This document shows positions 56,019 to 64,000 of a stretch of DNA of 64,000 nt, one piece after another. A model generated the notes under the pieces. The model did not search any database. It was not told where the DNA came from and saw nothing but the letters and a program-made list of their open reading frames with translations. This DNA comes from Porphyromonas crevioricanis (GTDB taxonomy: Bacteria > Bacteroidota > Bacteroidia > Bacteroidales > Porphyromonadaceae), in assembly GCF_900167225.1 (NCBI RefSeq), contig NZ_FUXH01000006.1, positions 1 to 64,000 on the forward strand, read 5' to 3'. Each line of letters opens with the position of its first letter. Position 1 is the stretch's first letter. Both the position numbers and the translations under genes were made by a program.

Positions 56019-58847
56019 TCAGGTTAACGCAACTGCTTTCTCATCAGTGCTACGCTCCAACTCTTCTTTCAGATAAATGGCAGTACTGCCTCTTCCACAA
56101 GTGATCAAATTCTCTGGCGTTCCTTCGAAGACGAGCTGCCCTCCTTGCGCTCCCCCTTCGGGACCTATATCCACAATATAGTCTGCACACTTGATCACAT
56201 CCATGTTATGCTCAATCACAATCACCGTATTGCCGCGGTGAACCAATCTATTCAAAATATCCAGCAACACTCTGATATCTTCAAAATGCAGGCCGGTGGT
56301 CGGCTCATCGAGGATATACACGGTGCGTCCGGTGTCTTTTTTCATCAATTCCGTGGCAAGCTTCACTCTCTGGCTCTCTCCTCCCGAGAGCGTTGCTGAT
56401 GGCTGACCCAACTTGATGTAGCCAAGCCCTACGCTTTTCAACACATCCAACTTGCGTCTTATCTGTGGAACCTGGTCAAAAAACTCTATGGCCACATTGA
56501 TGGTCATATCCAACACATCCGCTATAGACTTCCCCTTGTAGCGCACCTCAAGGGTTTCTCTACTGTATCGCTTACCACCGCAATCTTCACAAGGCACCAA
56601 TACATCGGGCAGGAAATTCATAGCAATGCTTTTGAAGCCATTGCCACTACAGGTTTCGCATCTTCCACCAGCCACGTTGAAAGAAAACCGACCCGGTTTG
56701 TAGCCACGAGCCTTACCCTCCGGCAAAGCTACAAATAAGGCTCGAATATCGGTAAACAGCCCTGTGTAAGTAGCTGGATTGCTGCGAGGAGTCTTCCCAA
56801 TAGGAGACTGATCTACTGCTATCACCTTATCTACATGCTCCACTCCTTGCAGTTCCTTGTAAGGCAAAGGTTTTTCGAGAGATCGATAAAGATGCTGGCT
56901 CAGGATAGGATAGAGCGTTTCGTTGATGAGGGTACTTTTGCCACTACCTGAGACTCCAGTCACACAAATAAGAGTACCAAGAGGGAAATGCACATCCAAA
57001 CTTTTGAGGTTATTCCCCATAGCACCCTTGAGTACCAGCTCCACTCCTTTTCCCTTTCGTCTCTCGACAGGTACGGAGATTTCTCTCCTCCCTACAAGAT
57101 AATCGGCTGTAAGTCCGCTTGCCGAAACAATTCCCTGCGGTGCACCGGCATATACGATCTCCCCTCCCTTACGACCGGCCTCTGGTCCCATATCAATCAA
57201 GTAGTCGGCATGCAGCATCATATCTCTGTCATGCTCTACGACAATTACGGTATTACCAATATCTCTTAGCTTCTCCAAGGCGTGTATCAATCGAATATTA
57301 TCTCGCTGATGCAAGCCAATACTGGGTTCATCAAGAATATAAATAACCTCCACCAGTTGCGTTCCAATTTGGGTAGCCAGACGAATACGCTGGCTCTCTC
57401 CTCCGGAAAGCGTTGCTGCCGGCCTATCCAAAGAGAGATAGCCCAAACCTACATCCAGAAGAAACTCCAGCCTTCCTCTAATTTCTTTGAGAACCTCTGT
57501 GGCAATAGCTCTCTGTCGCCCCTCCAATTTATCTTCCAATGTCTCTACCCATGCATAGAGGGAACGAATATCCATGTGGCTGACCTGCCCGATATTAAGT
57601 CCATCAATGCGGTAGTATAAGGCCTCCTTATTGAGTCTGAAGCCACTACATTCGGGGCAGACTTCCGGCCTTAGAAATTCTTCTATATCCCGACGAAACT
57701 CCACCGGCATATCAGGATCCATACGAGCATCCAGAAGAAGGCTTTGCAAACCGGCAAAGGAAAAGTCTGAAGAGTTGTTCTCCTCCAACTCATCTGTACC
57801 GAAAAACAATTCTTTGACAAATGGTTCCGGCAAGTCCTTTATGGGCACAGAAAGCGACAAACCATGTTTCCGACAAAGGGTCTCCACCGTATCCCAAGTA
57901 TAGGTGTTTCTGTATTTGCCAAGAGCAGCAATCCCTCCGGCTCGGATACTAAGATTCGGATCCGGGAATATCCGTTCCCGATTCGGCACAGTTACCACTC
58001 CCAATCCCTTACAGCAAGGGCAGTAGCCTTGGGCCGAATTGAAAGAAAAGTTGTGTGGAGCAGGATCACGATAGGCGATACCCGTGGAGGGACACATCAG
58101 CGAACGACTGTAGTAGCGTTGCTCCGAACTATCTACATCGACTATCATTATCAATCCGTCTCCCTCTCTCAGTGCCAAAGCAATCGAAGAAGCCAAACGC
58201 TCCCGATCAGCCTCTCCACGAATATGGATCTTGTCTATCTGCACCTCTATGGAGTGAAGCTTGTAACGATCCAACTTCATTCCCAGATATATCTCCCTAA
58301 TCTCCCCATCAATACGGACATTGGGATAACCTTTGCGACGAAGTCTCTCGAAAAGCTCCTTGTAATGTCCTTTACGCTCTCTGACCACCGGAGCCAAGAC
58401 AATAATTCGCTTCCCTACATATCTCTTCATGCAGAGGTCTATGATCTGCTCCTCTGTATGTTTGATCATTTTTTCTCCACTGGCCCAAGAATAAGCAGTA
58501 CCGGCTCTGGCATACAGCAAGCGAAAGAAATCGTATATATCCGTCACCGTACCTACTGTGGAGCGGGGGTTACGATTGGTCGTTTTCTGCTCAATGGAAA
58601 CCACCGGTCCCAATCCCCTTATCTCATCCACATCGGGACGCTCCATTCCTCCAGAGAGAAAACCTCGGGCATAGGCCCCAAAGGTCTCTATGTAACGACG
58701 TTGCCCCTCGGCATAGAGTGTATCGAAAGCAAGAGAAGACTTACCACTGCCACTCAAACCGGTAATCACGGTGAGTGCATGTCTCGGTATCCGGACGTCT
58801 ATCTCTTTCAAATTATGTTCTCTGGCTGCGTATACTTCTATATCCAT
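56019..58847 (-). CDS. uvrA: Excinuclease ABC subunit A
   Basis: 942 residues from the ATG at 58845-58847 (MDIEVYAAREHNLK); a GTG six codons upstream is the alternative. Two ABC ATPase halves: ITGLSGSGKSSLAFDTL and VTGVSGSGKSTLINE, ABC signatures TLSGGESQRIRLA and TLSGGESQRVKLA, Walker B YILDEPSIGLH and YILDEPTTGLH. Zinc motifs CPCC and CETCSGNG with CEDCGGKR. It detects bulky DNA damage. Confidence 0.98.
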   Translation of the reverse strand: MDIEVYAAREHNLKEIDVRIPRHALTVITGLSGSGKSSLAFDTLYAEGQRRYIETFGAYARGFLSGGMERPDVDEIRGLGPVVSIEQKTTNRNPRSTVGTVTDIYDFFRLLYARAGTAYSWASGEKMIKHTEEQIIDLCMKRYVGKRIIVLAPVVRERKGHYKELFERLRRKGYPNVRIDGEIREIYLGMKLDRYKLHSIEVQIDKIHIRGEADRERLASSIALALREGDGLIMIVDVDSSEQRYYSRSLMCPSTGIAYRDPAPHNFSFNSAQGYCPCCKGLGVVTVPNRERIFPDPNLSIRAGGIAALGKYRNTYTWDTVETLCRKHGLSLSVPIKDLPEPFVKELFFGTDELEENNSSDFSFAGLQSLLLDARMDPDMPVEFRRDIEEFLRPEVCPECSGFRLNKEALYYRIDGLNIGQVSHMDIRSLYAWVETLEDKLEGRQRAIATEVLKEIRGRLEFLLDVGLGYLSLDRPAATLSGGESQRIRLATQIGTQLVEVIYILDEPSIGLHQRDNIRLIHALEKLRDIGNTVIVVEHDRDMMLHADYLIDMGPEAGRKGGEIVYAGAPQGIVSASGLTADYLVGRREISVPVERRKGKGVELVLKGAMGNNLKSLDVHFPLGTLICVTGVSGSGKSTLINETLYPILSQHLYRSLEKPLPYKELQGVEHVDKVIAVDQSPIGKTPRSNPATYTGLFTDIRALFVALPEGKARGYKPGRFSFNVAGGRCETCSGNGFKSIAMNFLPDVLVPCEDCGGKRYSRETLEVRYKGKSIADVLDMTINVAIEFFDQVPQIRRKLDVLKSVGLGYIKLGQPSATLSGGESQRVKLATELMKKDTGRTVYILDEPTTGLHFEDIRVLLDILNRLVHRGNTVIVIEHNMDVIKCADYIVDIGPEGGAQGGQLVFEGTPENLITCGRGSTAIYLKEELERSTDEKAVALT

Positions 58848-58901
58848 CTTATAAAAACTCCCCACTAATCCTTCCCTTCGATCTTAAATCTCCACCCATG
58901 A

Positions 58902-60275
58902 CTATTGCGTGGGTTGGGATTCAGCCCCATCATAGCCAATGATATTGATATGCCCTCTTTCGCTGTACTCATGCCCATCGGCTCCTTTGGCCGATATTAC
59001 ATAGAAATATACACCCGGAGATACTAGCCGACCATTGTATTTGCCATCCCATCCTCCGTCCGGATCCTGCCAGCTGTATAGCAGCAGCCCGTTCCGATCA
59101 TATATTTGGGCTTTGAAAGAAACCAATGAACGGTGTTGTACACGGAAAATATCATTGATACCGGCAGAAGCTCCCGGACTAAAAGCATTCGGCACTTCAA
59201 GCATCGACTCTCTGATCTTCACAGCACGACTAAAGCCATGGTCGCTGCAACTATGATCCCTATTGCTAACCTCAAGAGCAATCATATACTCCCCGGCCTG
59301 CTCGAATGTGTAATCGAAACTCTTGCCCAAATAGCGAACAACAGCCTCCTCTTTAGTCTTCCCCTGTGGATAAATAAACCATGAATAGAGAGAGGCCGAT
59401 GGCTCATTGGCAAAAACATCCATCTGCACATGCAAGGGGGCTGAAGCATCAGCCAAGAGCTTGTCAAGATCGGGCTTCTCCTCTTTATCAGGCTGACTGC
59501 TACGAATAACATCTATGTATGGATGCAAGTCCAACCGCTTGGTTAGATAATGCTCCGTGTACAAGGGTTGGAGAGTAACACCTAAAGCCGCAGCGAAATT
59601 GTCTCCCTCCAAACTGTATGCAGCATCGACGAGAGAAGCCGGCAACTCAGCACGACTGCCCACTGCATCCACGTCATAAACGCTCTGCTTATCGGTATAG
59701 CTACGACTCTTCTCCTCCCAAACCCAATCGGGGTAGACAAATCGTAGTTTCCGCTCCAAGCCTTTCTCCATACCAGCAGGAGTATGGTAGCGAATCTGTC
59801 GTATATCTCCCTCCCACTCAATAACAACTAGACTGCATGGATCAGGTTGCTCTTGGGCTACCCGAATGGCAGCTGGCAACGGGTAAGAAGAATAATCAAC
59901 AATCCAGTAGGCTTGCAAATCCCCATTTCCCGATTTCACAAAGTAGCCAGTAGCGTTCTCCGGCTTATCCACCACAAAGACTCCATCCGAAGGAGAAGAA
60001 GACAACAACACCGCCGTCTCTGCTGACGAGACATAGCTCCAAAGCTGAGAGCCGGGGGGAGCTGACAGAATAAGCCGAGCATTATCAAGAGAAGCCAAGA
60101 GATGTACCTCTACTCGACCAAATTTGTCCTCTACAGCCTTATGAGAACGCACCCCCTCCACCCTCAACTGTGCTTCGAGCGGAAGAGCCACACTCACCCA
60201 CAGCAAGACCATTGACAGAAAGCCTTGCAGAAATCTTAAACGACCCCTCCAAAAATGGTGCAAAGTATTTGGCAT
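58902..60275 (-). CDS. Secreted protein with T9SS type-B (gliding-motility-type) C-terminal domain
   Basis: About 457 residues from the ATG at 60273-60275 (MPNTLHHFWRGRLR). The promoter at 60301-60328 rules out the longer frame, which runs to 60383. Signal peptide with GFLSMVLLWVSVALPLEAQ. The middle has beta-rich domains (about 20-350), probably PKD-like near residue 300. The last about 90 residues (VPNAFSPGASAGINDIFRVQ, IYDRNGLLLYSWQDPDGGWD, VSPGVYFYVISA) are a type-B sorting domain of the CHU_C group. It is exported by T9SS. First gene of the operon with uvrA, 54 bp upstream of the uvrA ATG; its own function is unknown. Confidence 0.88.
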   Translation of the reverse strand: MPNTLHHFWRGRLRFLQGFLSMVLLWVSVALPLEAQLRVEGVRSHKAVEDKFGRVEVHLLASLDNARLILSAPPGSQLWSYVSSAETAVLLSSSPSDGVFVVDKPENATGYFVKSGNGDLQAYWIVDYSSYPLPAAIRVAQEQPDPCSLVVIEWEGDIRQIRYHTPAGMEKGLERKLRFVYPDWVWEEKSRSYTDKQSVYDVDAVGSRAELPASLVDAAYSLEGDNFAAALGVTLQPLYTEHYLTKRLDLHPYIDVIRSSQPDKEEKPDLDKLLADASAPLHVQMDVFANEPSASLYSWFIYPQGKTKEEAVVRYLGKSFDYTFEQAGEYMIALEVSNRDHSCSDHGFSRAVKIRESMLEVPNAFSPGASAGINDIFRVQHRSLVSFKAQIYDRNGLLLYSWQDPDGGWDGKYNGRLVSPGVYFYVISAKGADGHEYSERGHINIIGYDGAESQPTQ

Positions 60276-60300
60276 CACGGACAAACGGTACATAGCAACA

Positions 60301-60328
60301 CAAAGGTAATAAGAAAGAGAAAGCACAA
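60301..60328 (-). promoter_or_regulatory. Promoter of the CTD protein-uvrA-SWIM-uvrD operon
   Basis: The minus strand reads TTG (60326-60328), 17 nt, TACCTTTG (60301-60308). The start point would lie near 60294, 19 nt before the chosen ATG. Confidence 0.65.
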
Positions 60329-60383
60329 GTAGTAGAGAATGACACAAGAAGAAGTCTATCATGCGATAGCTTATCAAGGGCAA

Positions 60384-60832
60384 TTTTTTCCAAGAATTTT
60401 CCGGACAACACCTCGTTTAGAAAGATGCATATATGTTTATTTATGCGTCTTCGCCAGAGCCTTTTTTCGGAGCAAAATGAGACTTATGCACCTGAAGTTT
60501 CTTCCTCTTTTTGATTCCTATGGGGTCTGTTTTTCTGTGACACCGGAAAAAGCAAAAATTCTCTCCTGAGAGAATTTTTGCTAACACAGGAGAGAATAAA
60601 ATTTTTCTCCTGTGAAAAATTTGACCCTCTCAGAATACCGATGAACAGGGCTTTTTGAGAGAGAGGATCGGAAGGGGTAAAAAAGAAAATATGGGGTTGG
60701 GTATTCGTGAGCTTTTCCCTCGATTTTTCTTGCTCAGAGCCCGGATGAAACTTTACAAATTATATCGAATTGATCTCGTATTTCCCTCCCCTTGGCGAGT
60801 TTCTTTTTGATCCCACTATGACTTAGCATTGC
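60384..60832. other. Intergenic region with palindromic repeat and gene relic
   Basis: 449 bp with the palindromic element copy B (60551-60662). Upstream of the GTG at 60833 the same frame reads PLGEFLFDPTMT and then a TAG at 60824-60826, which hints at a longer ancestor gene. Nothing else recognised. Confidence 0.6.
60551..60662. repeat. Palindromic intergenic element, copy B
   Basis: A perfect 14-bp stem AGCAAAAATTCTCT (60551-60564) with 60569-60582, a second stem CACAGGAGA (60585-60593) with TCTCCTGTG (60606-60614), then TTTGACCCTCTCAGAATACC. It is related to 9511-9649, but the GCTAACACAGGAG arm is in the opposite orientation, as if the middle of the palindrome had flipped. Confidence 0.8.
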
Positions 60833-61114
60833 GTGGATGAATCTATGGACACCAATGCTGAAATCTCAATCACCCCAAAAGAAGCAATGGATATTGTTGT
60901 CACTTTCTGGACGAGTATGGGTACGGCCAACACCAGGGCCACCACATATAGATACAAGTTCCAGTCAGGTGACTTTTATCTCATCGGTGAACAAAGTGAC
61001 AGTTTTAACCGTATGACCGGGGAGGGAGAAAATGTCAATATCAATTATCTCACCGGACAAAAAAGTATCACAACAGGCAACATGATCGAAAATACTGGTA
61101 TGAAACTCAAGTGA
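60833..61114 (+). pseudogene. Short hypothetical ORF, probably the 3' part of a decayed gene
   Basis: 93 codons from a GTG (an ATG follows at 60845). The sequence (TTYRYKFQSGDFYLIGEQSD, NVNINYLTGQKS) looks like the C-terminal piece of a beta-rich exported Bacteroidota protein. There is no signal peptide and an in-frame TAG lies nine bases upstream. Followed by a good terminator at 61234-61287. It could also be a small genuine cytosolic gene. Confidence 0.45.
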
Positions 61115-61233
61115 ATTAAAATCAAGAAGGAGCCGTTGCGCCTCTCAGGATCATTCTATAGTGTAACAATGCTACAAATGAGAATAAAATAGCCCTCCCA
61201 CTGTCTCCTAATCGAGAAAGGAGGCTGTACCAA

Positions 61234-61287
61234 CGAAGTGAGCCCTGAAAGTTTTTATCCAACTTTCAGGGCTCGCTTCGTTTTTTT
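61234..61287 (+). terminator. Terminator after the 60833-61114 ORF
   Basis: A stem of about 20 bp (CGAAGTGAGCCCTGAAAGTT with the complementary arm ending at 61280, one mismatch) followed by seven T on the plus strand. Confidence 0.88.
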
Positions 61288-61347
61288 AAGATTGCAGCAA
61301 AAGCTTCAACAGCCTTTTTGCCGAACTCTGCAGAATGCAGGAATTTC

Positions 61348-63045
61348 TCAGAAACGGTAGGCCAAGGTAGCCGATATAGTCATCTTGTCTCTATTCAGAG
61401 TTATTGGTTTTTGAGTAAAACGTGGCTCTACCAGCCCTGCTGGTGAACCTAACAAGGCTCCCTCATCATTGATAAAGGGGAAGGTAATCAGATGGCTTTC
61501 ATAACGCTGCCATACCAAAGCCATATCAAGGCTCCACTCTGGAGTGATTCGATACCCCCAACCCAATGTATATGCAGAACTCTTGCCCGGTAAAACATAG
61601 TGAGGAGTGGTACCAGCTACCAAAACCTCTTGCTCTTGTGAACCGGAAAAATTGGTAAGTCTCTTGTTCTTCACCGGCTGAGAACCTTGCATCGTACCGG
61701 CACGGAGACTGAGGCGATTGGTCAGCCTGAACTCTGCCCCCAGACGGAATATATGTTCTGAACCAAAATCCTCCTTGATTGCACTATTATCGGCCTGATA
61801 GGCTGACGCAACCTCATCGTCACTCAACTTGGCTGTACCGACATCAATATATTCGTAATCGGCACTCAAAACAGCTCGCTGCCCAAGGATCAATGCCGCA
61901 GAAGCAGCGAAACGCCCGGGAGTCCTCATAGAAAAGCGATTCAAACCATCTTCAGACTGTACCTTCAGGTCCTTGACCACATTGCCATGCTCATCCAATA
62001 AGGCTCGATCTCCACCATAGCGAGAAGAAGCCGTGGCACGGAAATCTCTCTCCATAGACCACCATGTAGGCGAATGATAGGCAGCTCCCAAGCGAAGTTC
62101 GGGAACAGGAGCATAGATAACACCCACACTCAATCCCATACCAACACCTTTGGATTCTACCAAACCATCGAGACCCAAATAATCTTCCTTTCCATCACTA
62201 TCATCCTTCAAAAACCACTCGGTATAGTTACTCTTACCCTGATAGGAGATTGAATGAATATCCAAACCTGAACCAAAATAGAAGGTCTCTCCTATACCAA
62301 CTCCGATATTCATATCGTAGCGGAACTTGCTACCACTCTCTTCCAACCACATCTCTCCAGCTGTGGGCAATTCGATTTTGTCTCCATAGACATAGCGCGG
62401 AAAGTAAACTCCACCAGCTTCATCATTGGAATCTATCCAACCTCCCTCATAAGCGAGGATACCGAGCCAAGGAATCCGAGGATTATTGAAGTTCTTTGCT
62501 CCCAAATCCTTGTGCGAAATCAGCCCACCAGTACGGTTCTGAATATTGTTGAGCATTGCCGATACATAATCGGCCAAGGAAGCTCCGGGATTGGCAGCGG
62601 AAATATTCACTTTGCGACTAAAGTCGTATTCTCGCTGGAAGCCGAACCCCAAGGAAACATCCGTATCATCGGAAGTCGGCAACAACATAACCAGAGACAA
62701 CTCACTAAAAGTAAGATGGGAGGTATTATCATCTCCCTTCTTCCCCATCCATTCAGCCCCATGGGAATGGCGTTCTAAATCTGAAGAAAAAGAAAGCCCG
62801 AAATACCTACGATTGAGCCCCAAACCGGCAGGGTTCTGCCTAACCGAAGAGAAATCGGCACCCACAGCTCCCATAGCTCCAGCCATACCTTTGTAACGAG
62901 AAGAGCCGGCAAGCTCCGAACGACTATAACGAACCACGTCTGTCTCCGACTGCGCACTGGAGATAAAAGGAGTCAGGGACAAAGATGTCGCTACAAGCAG
63001 GGCAATAAACAGCCCTCTACTACATGTCATAAATATAGATTTCAT
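61348..63045 (-). CDS. OmpP1/FadL-like outer-membrane protein
   Basis: 565 residues. Signal peptide (FIALLVATSLSLTPFISSAQ), then the N-terminal pattern SRYKGMAGAMGAVGADFSSVRQNPAGL seen in the OmpP1/FadL/TodX family. About 14 beta strands follow, ending with an aromatic residue (ISATLAYRF), as outer-membrane barrels do. The family takes up long-chain fatty acids or other hydrophobic compounds; the substrate here is unknown. The start overlaps the stop of the upstream gene as ATGA, so the two are translationally coupled. Confidence 0.9.
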   Translation of the reverse strand: MKSIFMTCSRGLFIALLVATSLSLTPFISSAQSETDVVRYSRSELAGSSRYKGMAGAMGAVGADFSSVRQNPAGLGLNRRYFGLSFSSDLERHSHGAEWMGKKGDDNTSHLTFSELSLVMLLPTSDDTDVSLGFGFQREYDFSRKVNISAANPGASLADYVSAMLNNIQNRTGGLISHKDLGAKNFNNPRIPWLGILAYEGGWIDSNDEAGGVYFPRYVYGDKIELPTAGEMWLEESGSKFRYDMNIGVGIGETFYFGSGLDIHSISYQGKSNYTEWFLKDDSDGKEDYLGLDGLVESKGVGMGLSVGVIYAPVPELRLGAAYHSPTWWSMERDFRATASSRYGGDRALLDEHGNVVKDLKVQSEDGLNRFSMRTPGRFAASAALILGQRAVLSADYEYIDVGTAKLSDDEVASAYQADNSAIKEDFGSEHIFRLGAEFRLTNRLSLRAGTMQGSQPVKNKRLTNFSGSQEQEVLVAGTTPHYVLPGKSSAYTLGWGYRITPEWSLDMALVWQRYESHLITFPFINDEGALLGSPAGLVEPRFTQKPITLNRDKMTISATLAYRF

Positions 63046-64000
63046 CTGCTACGTGTATATGATGATCTGGAAGATGCATTACTGCCACTGCGAGAGGAAG
63101 TACTATAACTCCCACTCGATGAGCTACTGCGAGAAGGGGTACTGTAGCTATTGCTGCGAGATGGCGAAGAGCTACCACTACTACGAGATGGAGTGGAATA
63201 TCTACCACTGCCACTATCATAATTCCTACGAGAAGGAGTGTTATAGTTGCCACTCGAATTGCGCGATGGAGAAGAATATCTACCACGGCGGTTACTGTCG
63301 TAACTGCCACGTGAGGGAGAATCATAGCGATTGCTACGTGAAGGGCTGTTGTAACGTCCCTGTCTGTCACTGTTGTAGCGACTGCGAGAGGGGGTACTGA
63401 AACGATCACGGTTGTTATTGCGGTCATAATTACCCCGACTGTCCCGATCATAAGTGGATCGTGAATGGTGACGACGCTCATAGGTATTGCCCCGATCATA
63501 GTAATAGTTGTTAGACCGAGAACCGTGTGAGAAGTTACGGTAGCGATAGTTGTCGTAGCCGATTCTATAGCCATCGTAGAAACCATGATGGTAACCCCAA
63601 TCCCATCCCCAACCGGGATAAGGATAGGAAGGACCATACCAGCCATACCAACCACCCCAACGAGGGCCTCTCCAACCCCAATGCCAACTCCAGCCCCAAC
63701 CGGGATAATAATCCCAACCGGTATACCAAGGATAGTAAGAGTTAGGCCACCAAGGATCATAAACGCCCCAGCAAGAGGAAGCGCCTACATACAGATTAAC
63801 ATAAGTGTTTCCATCGTCGTAACAACCTCTGTCGTACTCATAACCGTGGCAACCATAGTCATCTATATATATGTTCACTTCATCGGCATTTCTTACTCTC
63901 ACATCCGGGTCATAGAAGCGACTCAAGCGACGAGAGTAGACTCCCGGACCGGCACAGCGATGTGGTCTCCTCTTTCGCTCTACTTTCGCTTGTCTTTTCA
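63042..64000 (-). CDS. Aromatic-rich, Ser/Arg-repeat protein, 5' end beyond the window
   Basis: The frame is open to the right edge (KRQAKVERKRRPHRCAGPGV precedes SRRLSRFYDPDVRVRNAD), so the start and any signal peptide are missing. The middle (about 100 residues) is extraordinarily rich in Trp, Tyr and Gly (WYGWYGPSYPYPGWGWDWGY). The C-terminal 150 residues are a low-complexity repeat of S-x-P-S-R-S and Y-S-T-P-S-R-S with Asn and Asp. I know of no function. Probably exported, because it is coupled by ATGA to an outer-membrane porin. The repeats at DNA level (63070-63420) give false open frames on other strands. Confidence 0.75.
   Translation of the reverse strand, partial: KRQAKVERKRRPHRCAGPGVYSRRLSRFYDPDVRVRNADEVNIYIDDYGCHGYEYDRGCYDDGNTYVNLYVGASSCWGVYDPWWPNSYYPWYTGWDYYPGWGWSWHWGWRGPRWGGWYGWYGPSYPYPGWGWDWGYHHGFYDGYRIGYDNYRYRNFSHGSRSNNYYYDRGNTYERRHHSRSTYDRDSRGNYDRNNNRDRFSTPSRSRYNSDRQGRYNSPSRSNRYDSPSRGSYDSNRRGRYSSPSRNSSGNYNTPSRRNYDSGSGRYSTPSRSSGSSSPSRSNSYSTPSRSSSSSGSYSTSSRSGSNASSRSSYTRSR
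63070..63420. repeat. Degenerate short tandem repeats coding for SPSRS units
   Basis: The last third of the aromatic-rich protein gene repeats a theme of about 20-30 bases around 'cgagaaggggtact'-like blocks, coding for Y-S/N-T/S-P-S-R. The copies differ from one another, so it is an old or selected repeat. Confidence 0.7.

Noticed and set aside
57864-58868. 334-codon plus-strand frame
   Set aside because: Antisense to uvrA; the uvrA motifs establish the minus strand as coding.
63053-63400. 115-codon plus-strand frame rich in Cys, His and Tyr, resembling a metal-binding protein
   Set aside because: It is the antisense of the SPSRS repeat region; Cys and His appear because the complement of the Ser/Arg codons reads that way.
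63020-63760. 246-codon minus-strand frame overlapping the aromatic-rich protein
   Set aside because: It is an off-frame shadow of a repetitive, Gly/Ser-coding gene: nothing but Val, Ile, Thr and Ala in monotonous runs, with no RBS or context; the frame with the ATGA link to the porin is the real one.

Overview
The window is a piece of a Bacteroidota chromosome, most likely the genus Porphyromonas. The evidence is: type IX secretion (T9SS) C-terminal sorting domains on cell-surface proteins; promoters of the Bacteroidota type (TTG or TTTG, 17-20 nt, TAnnTTTG); a complete MoxR/Bat operon; ribosomal proteins that look like Porphyromonas sequences; and zinc-free forms of uS14 and bL36. I cannot name the species. 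No rRNA, tRNA, IS transposase, CRISPR array or prophage was recognised.

Layout. 1-4.7 kb: two tandem paralogous repeat-rich surface proteins on the minus strand, the first cut by the window edge. 5.2-8.4 kb: two plus-strand genes, a DUF349 protein and an L,D-transpeptidase lipoprotein, closed by a very strong hairpin. 8.5-9.2 kb: a small secreted-protein gene interrupted by in-frame stops. 9.2-9.8 kb: intergenic DNA with a palindromic repeat. 9.8-21.8 kb: one tightly packed minus-strand operon, ftsY-rimO-HU/LysM protein-moxR-DUF58-BatA-like partner-batA-batB-batC-batD-batE. 22.5-41.2 kb: the fused str, S10, spc and alpha ribosomal operons in one direction (rpsL to rplQ), with secY, map, infA and rpoA, a good promoter upstream of rpsL and a terminator after rplQ. 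41.3-49.8 kb: ffh, panD, three FKBP-type prolyl isomerases, a family 2 glycosyltransferase, a DUF4199 membrane protein and pnp.

50.1-52.2 kb is a small plus-strand island inside this minus-strand territory. It holds a subtilisin-like protease without a signal peptide and, after a terminator, a small ORF whose C-terminal half closely resembles the protease's own N-terminal propeptide. This looks like a protease plus a stand-alone inhibitor or chaperone, and it is the most interesting locus here. 52.3-60.3 kb is a four-gene minus-strand operon: a type-B CTD secreted protein, uvrA, a SWIM zinc-finger protein that looks like a catalytically dead SNF2 ATPase, and a UvrD/PcrA helicase. 60.4-61.3 kb carries a second copy of the palindromic repeat and a gene fragment. 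61.3-64 kb holds an OmpP1/FadL-like outer-membrane protein translationally coupled to an aromatic-rich, Ser/Arg-repeat protein that runs off the right edge.

Functionally, most of the window is translation and protein export or targeting: ribosome, EF-G, IF-1, SecY, Ffh, FtsY, methionine aminopeptidase and RNA polymerase alpha. RimO and its substrate uS12 (rpsL) are both encoded here. Around this core lie cell-envelope functions (Bat complex, FKBP foldases, L,D-transpeptidase, T9SS cargo, FadL-like porin) and nucleotide-excision or helicase DNA repair (uvrA, uvrD).
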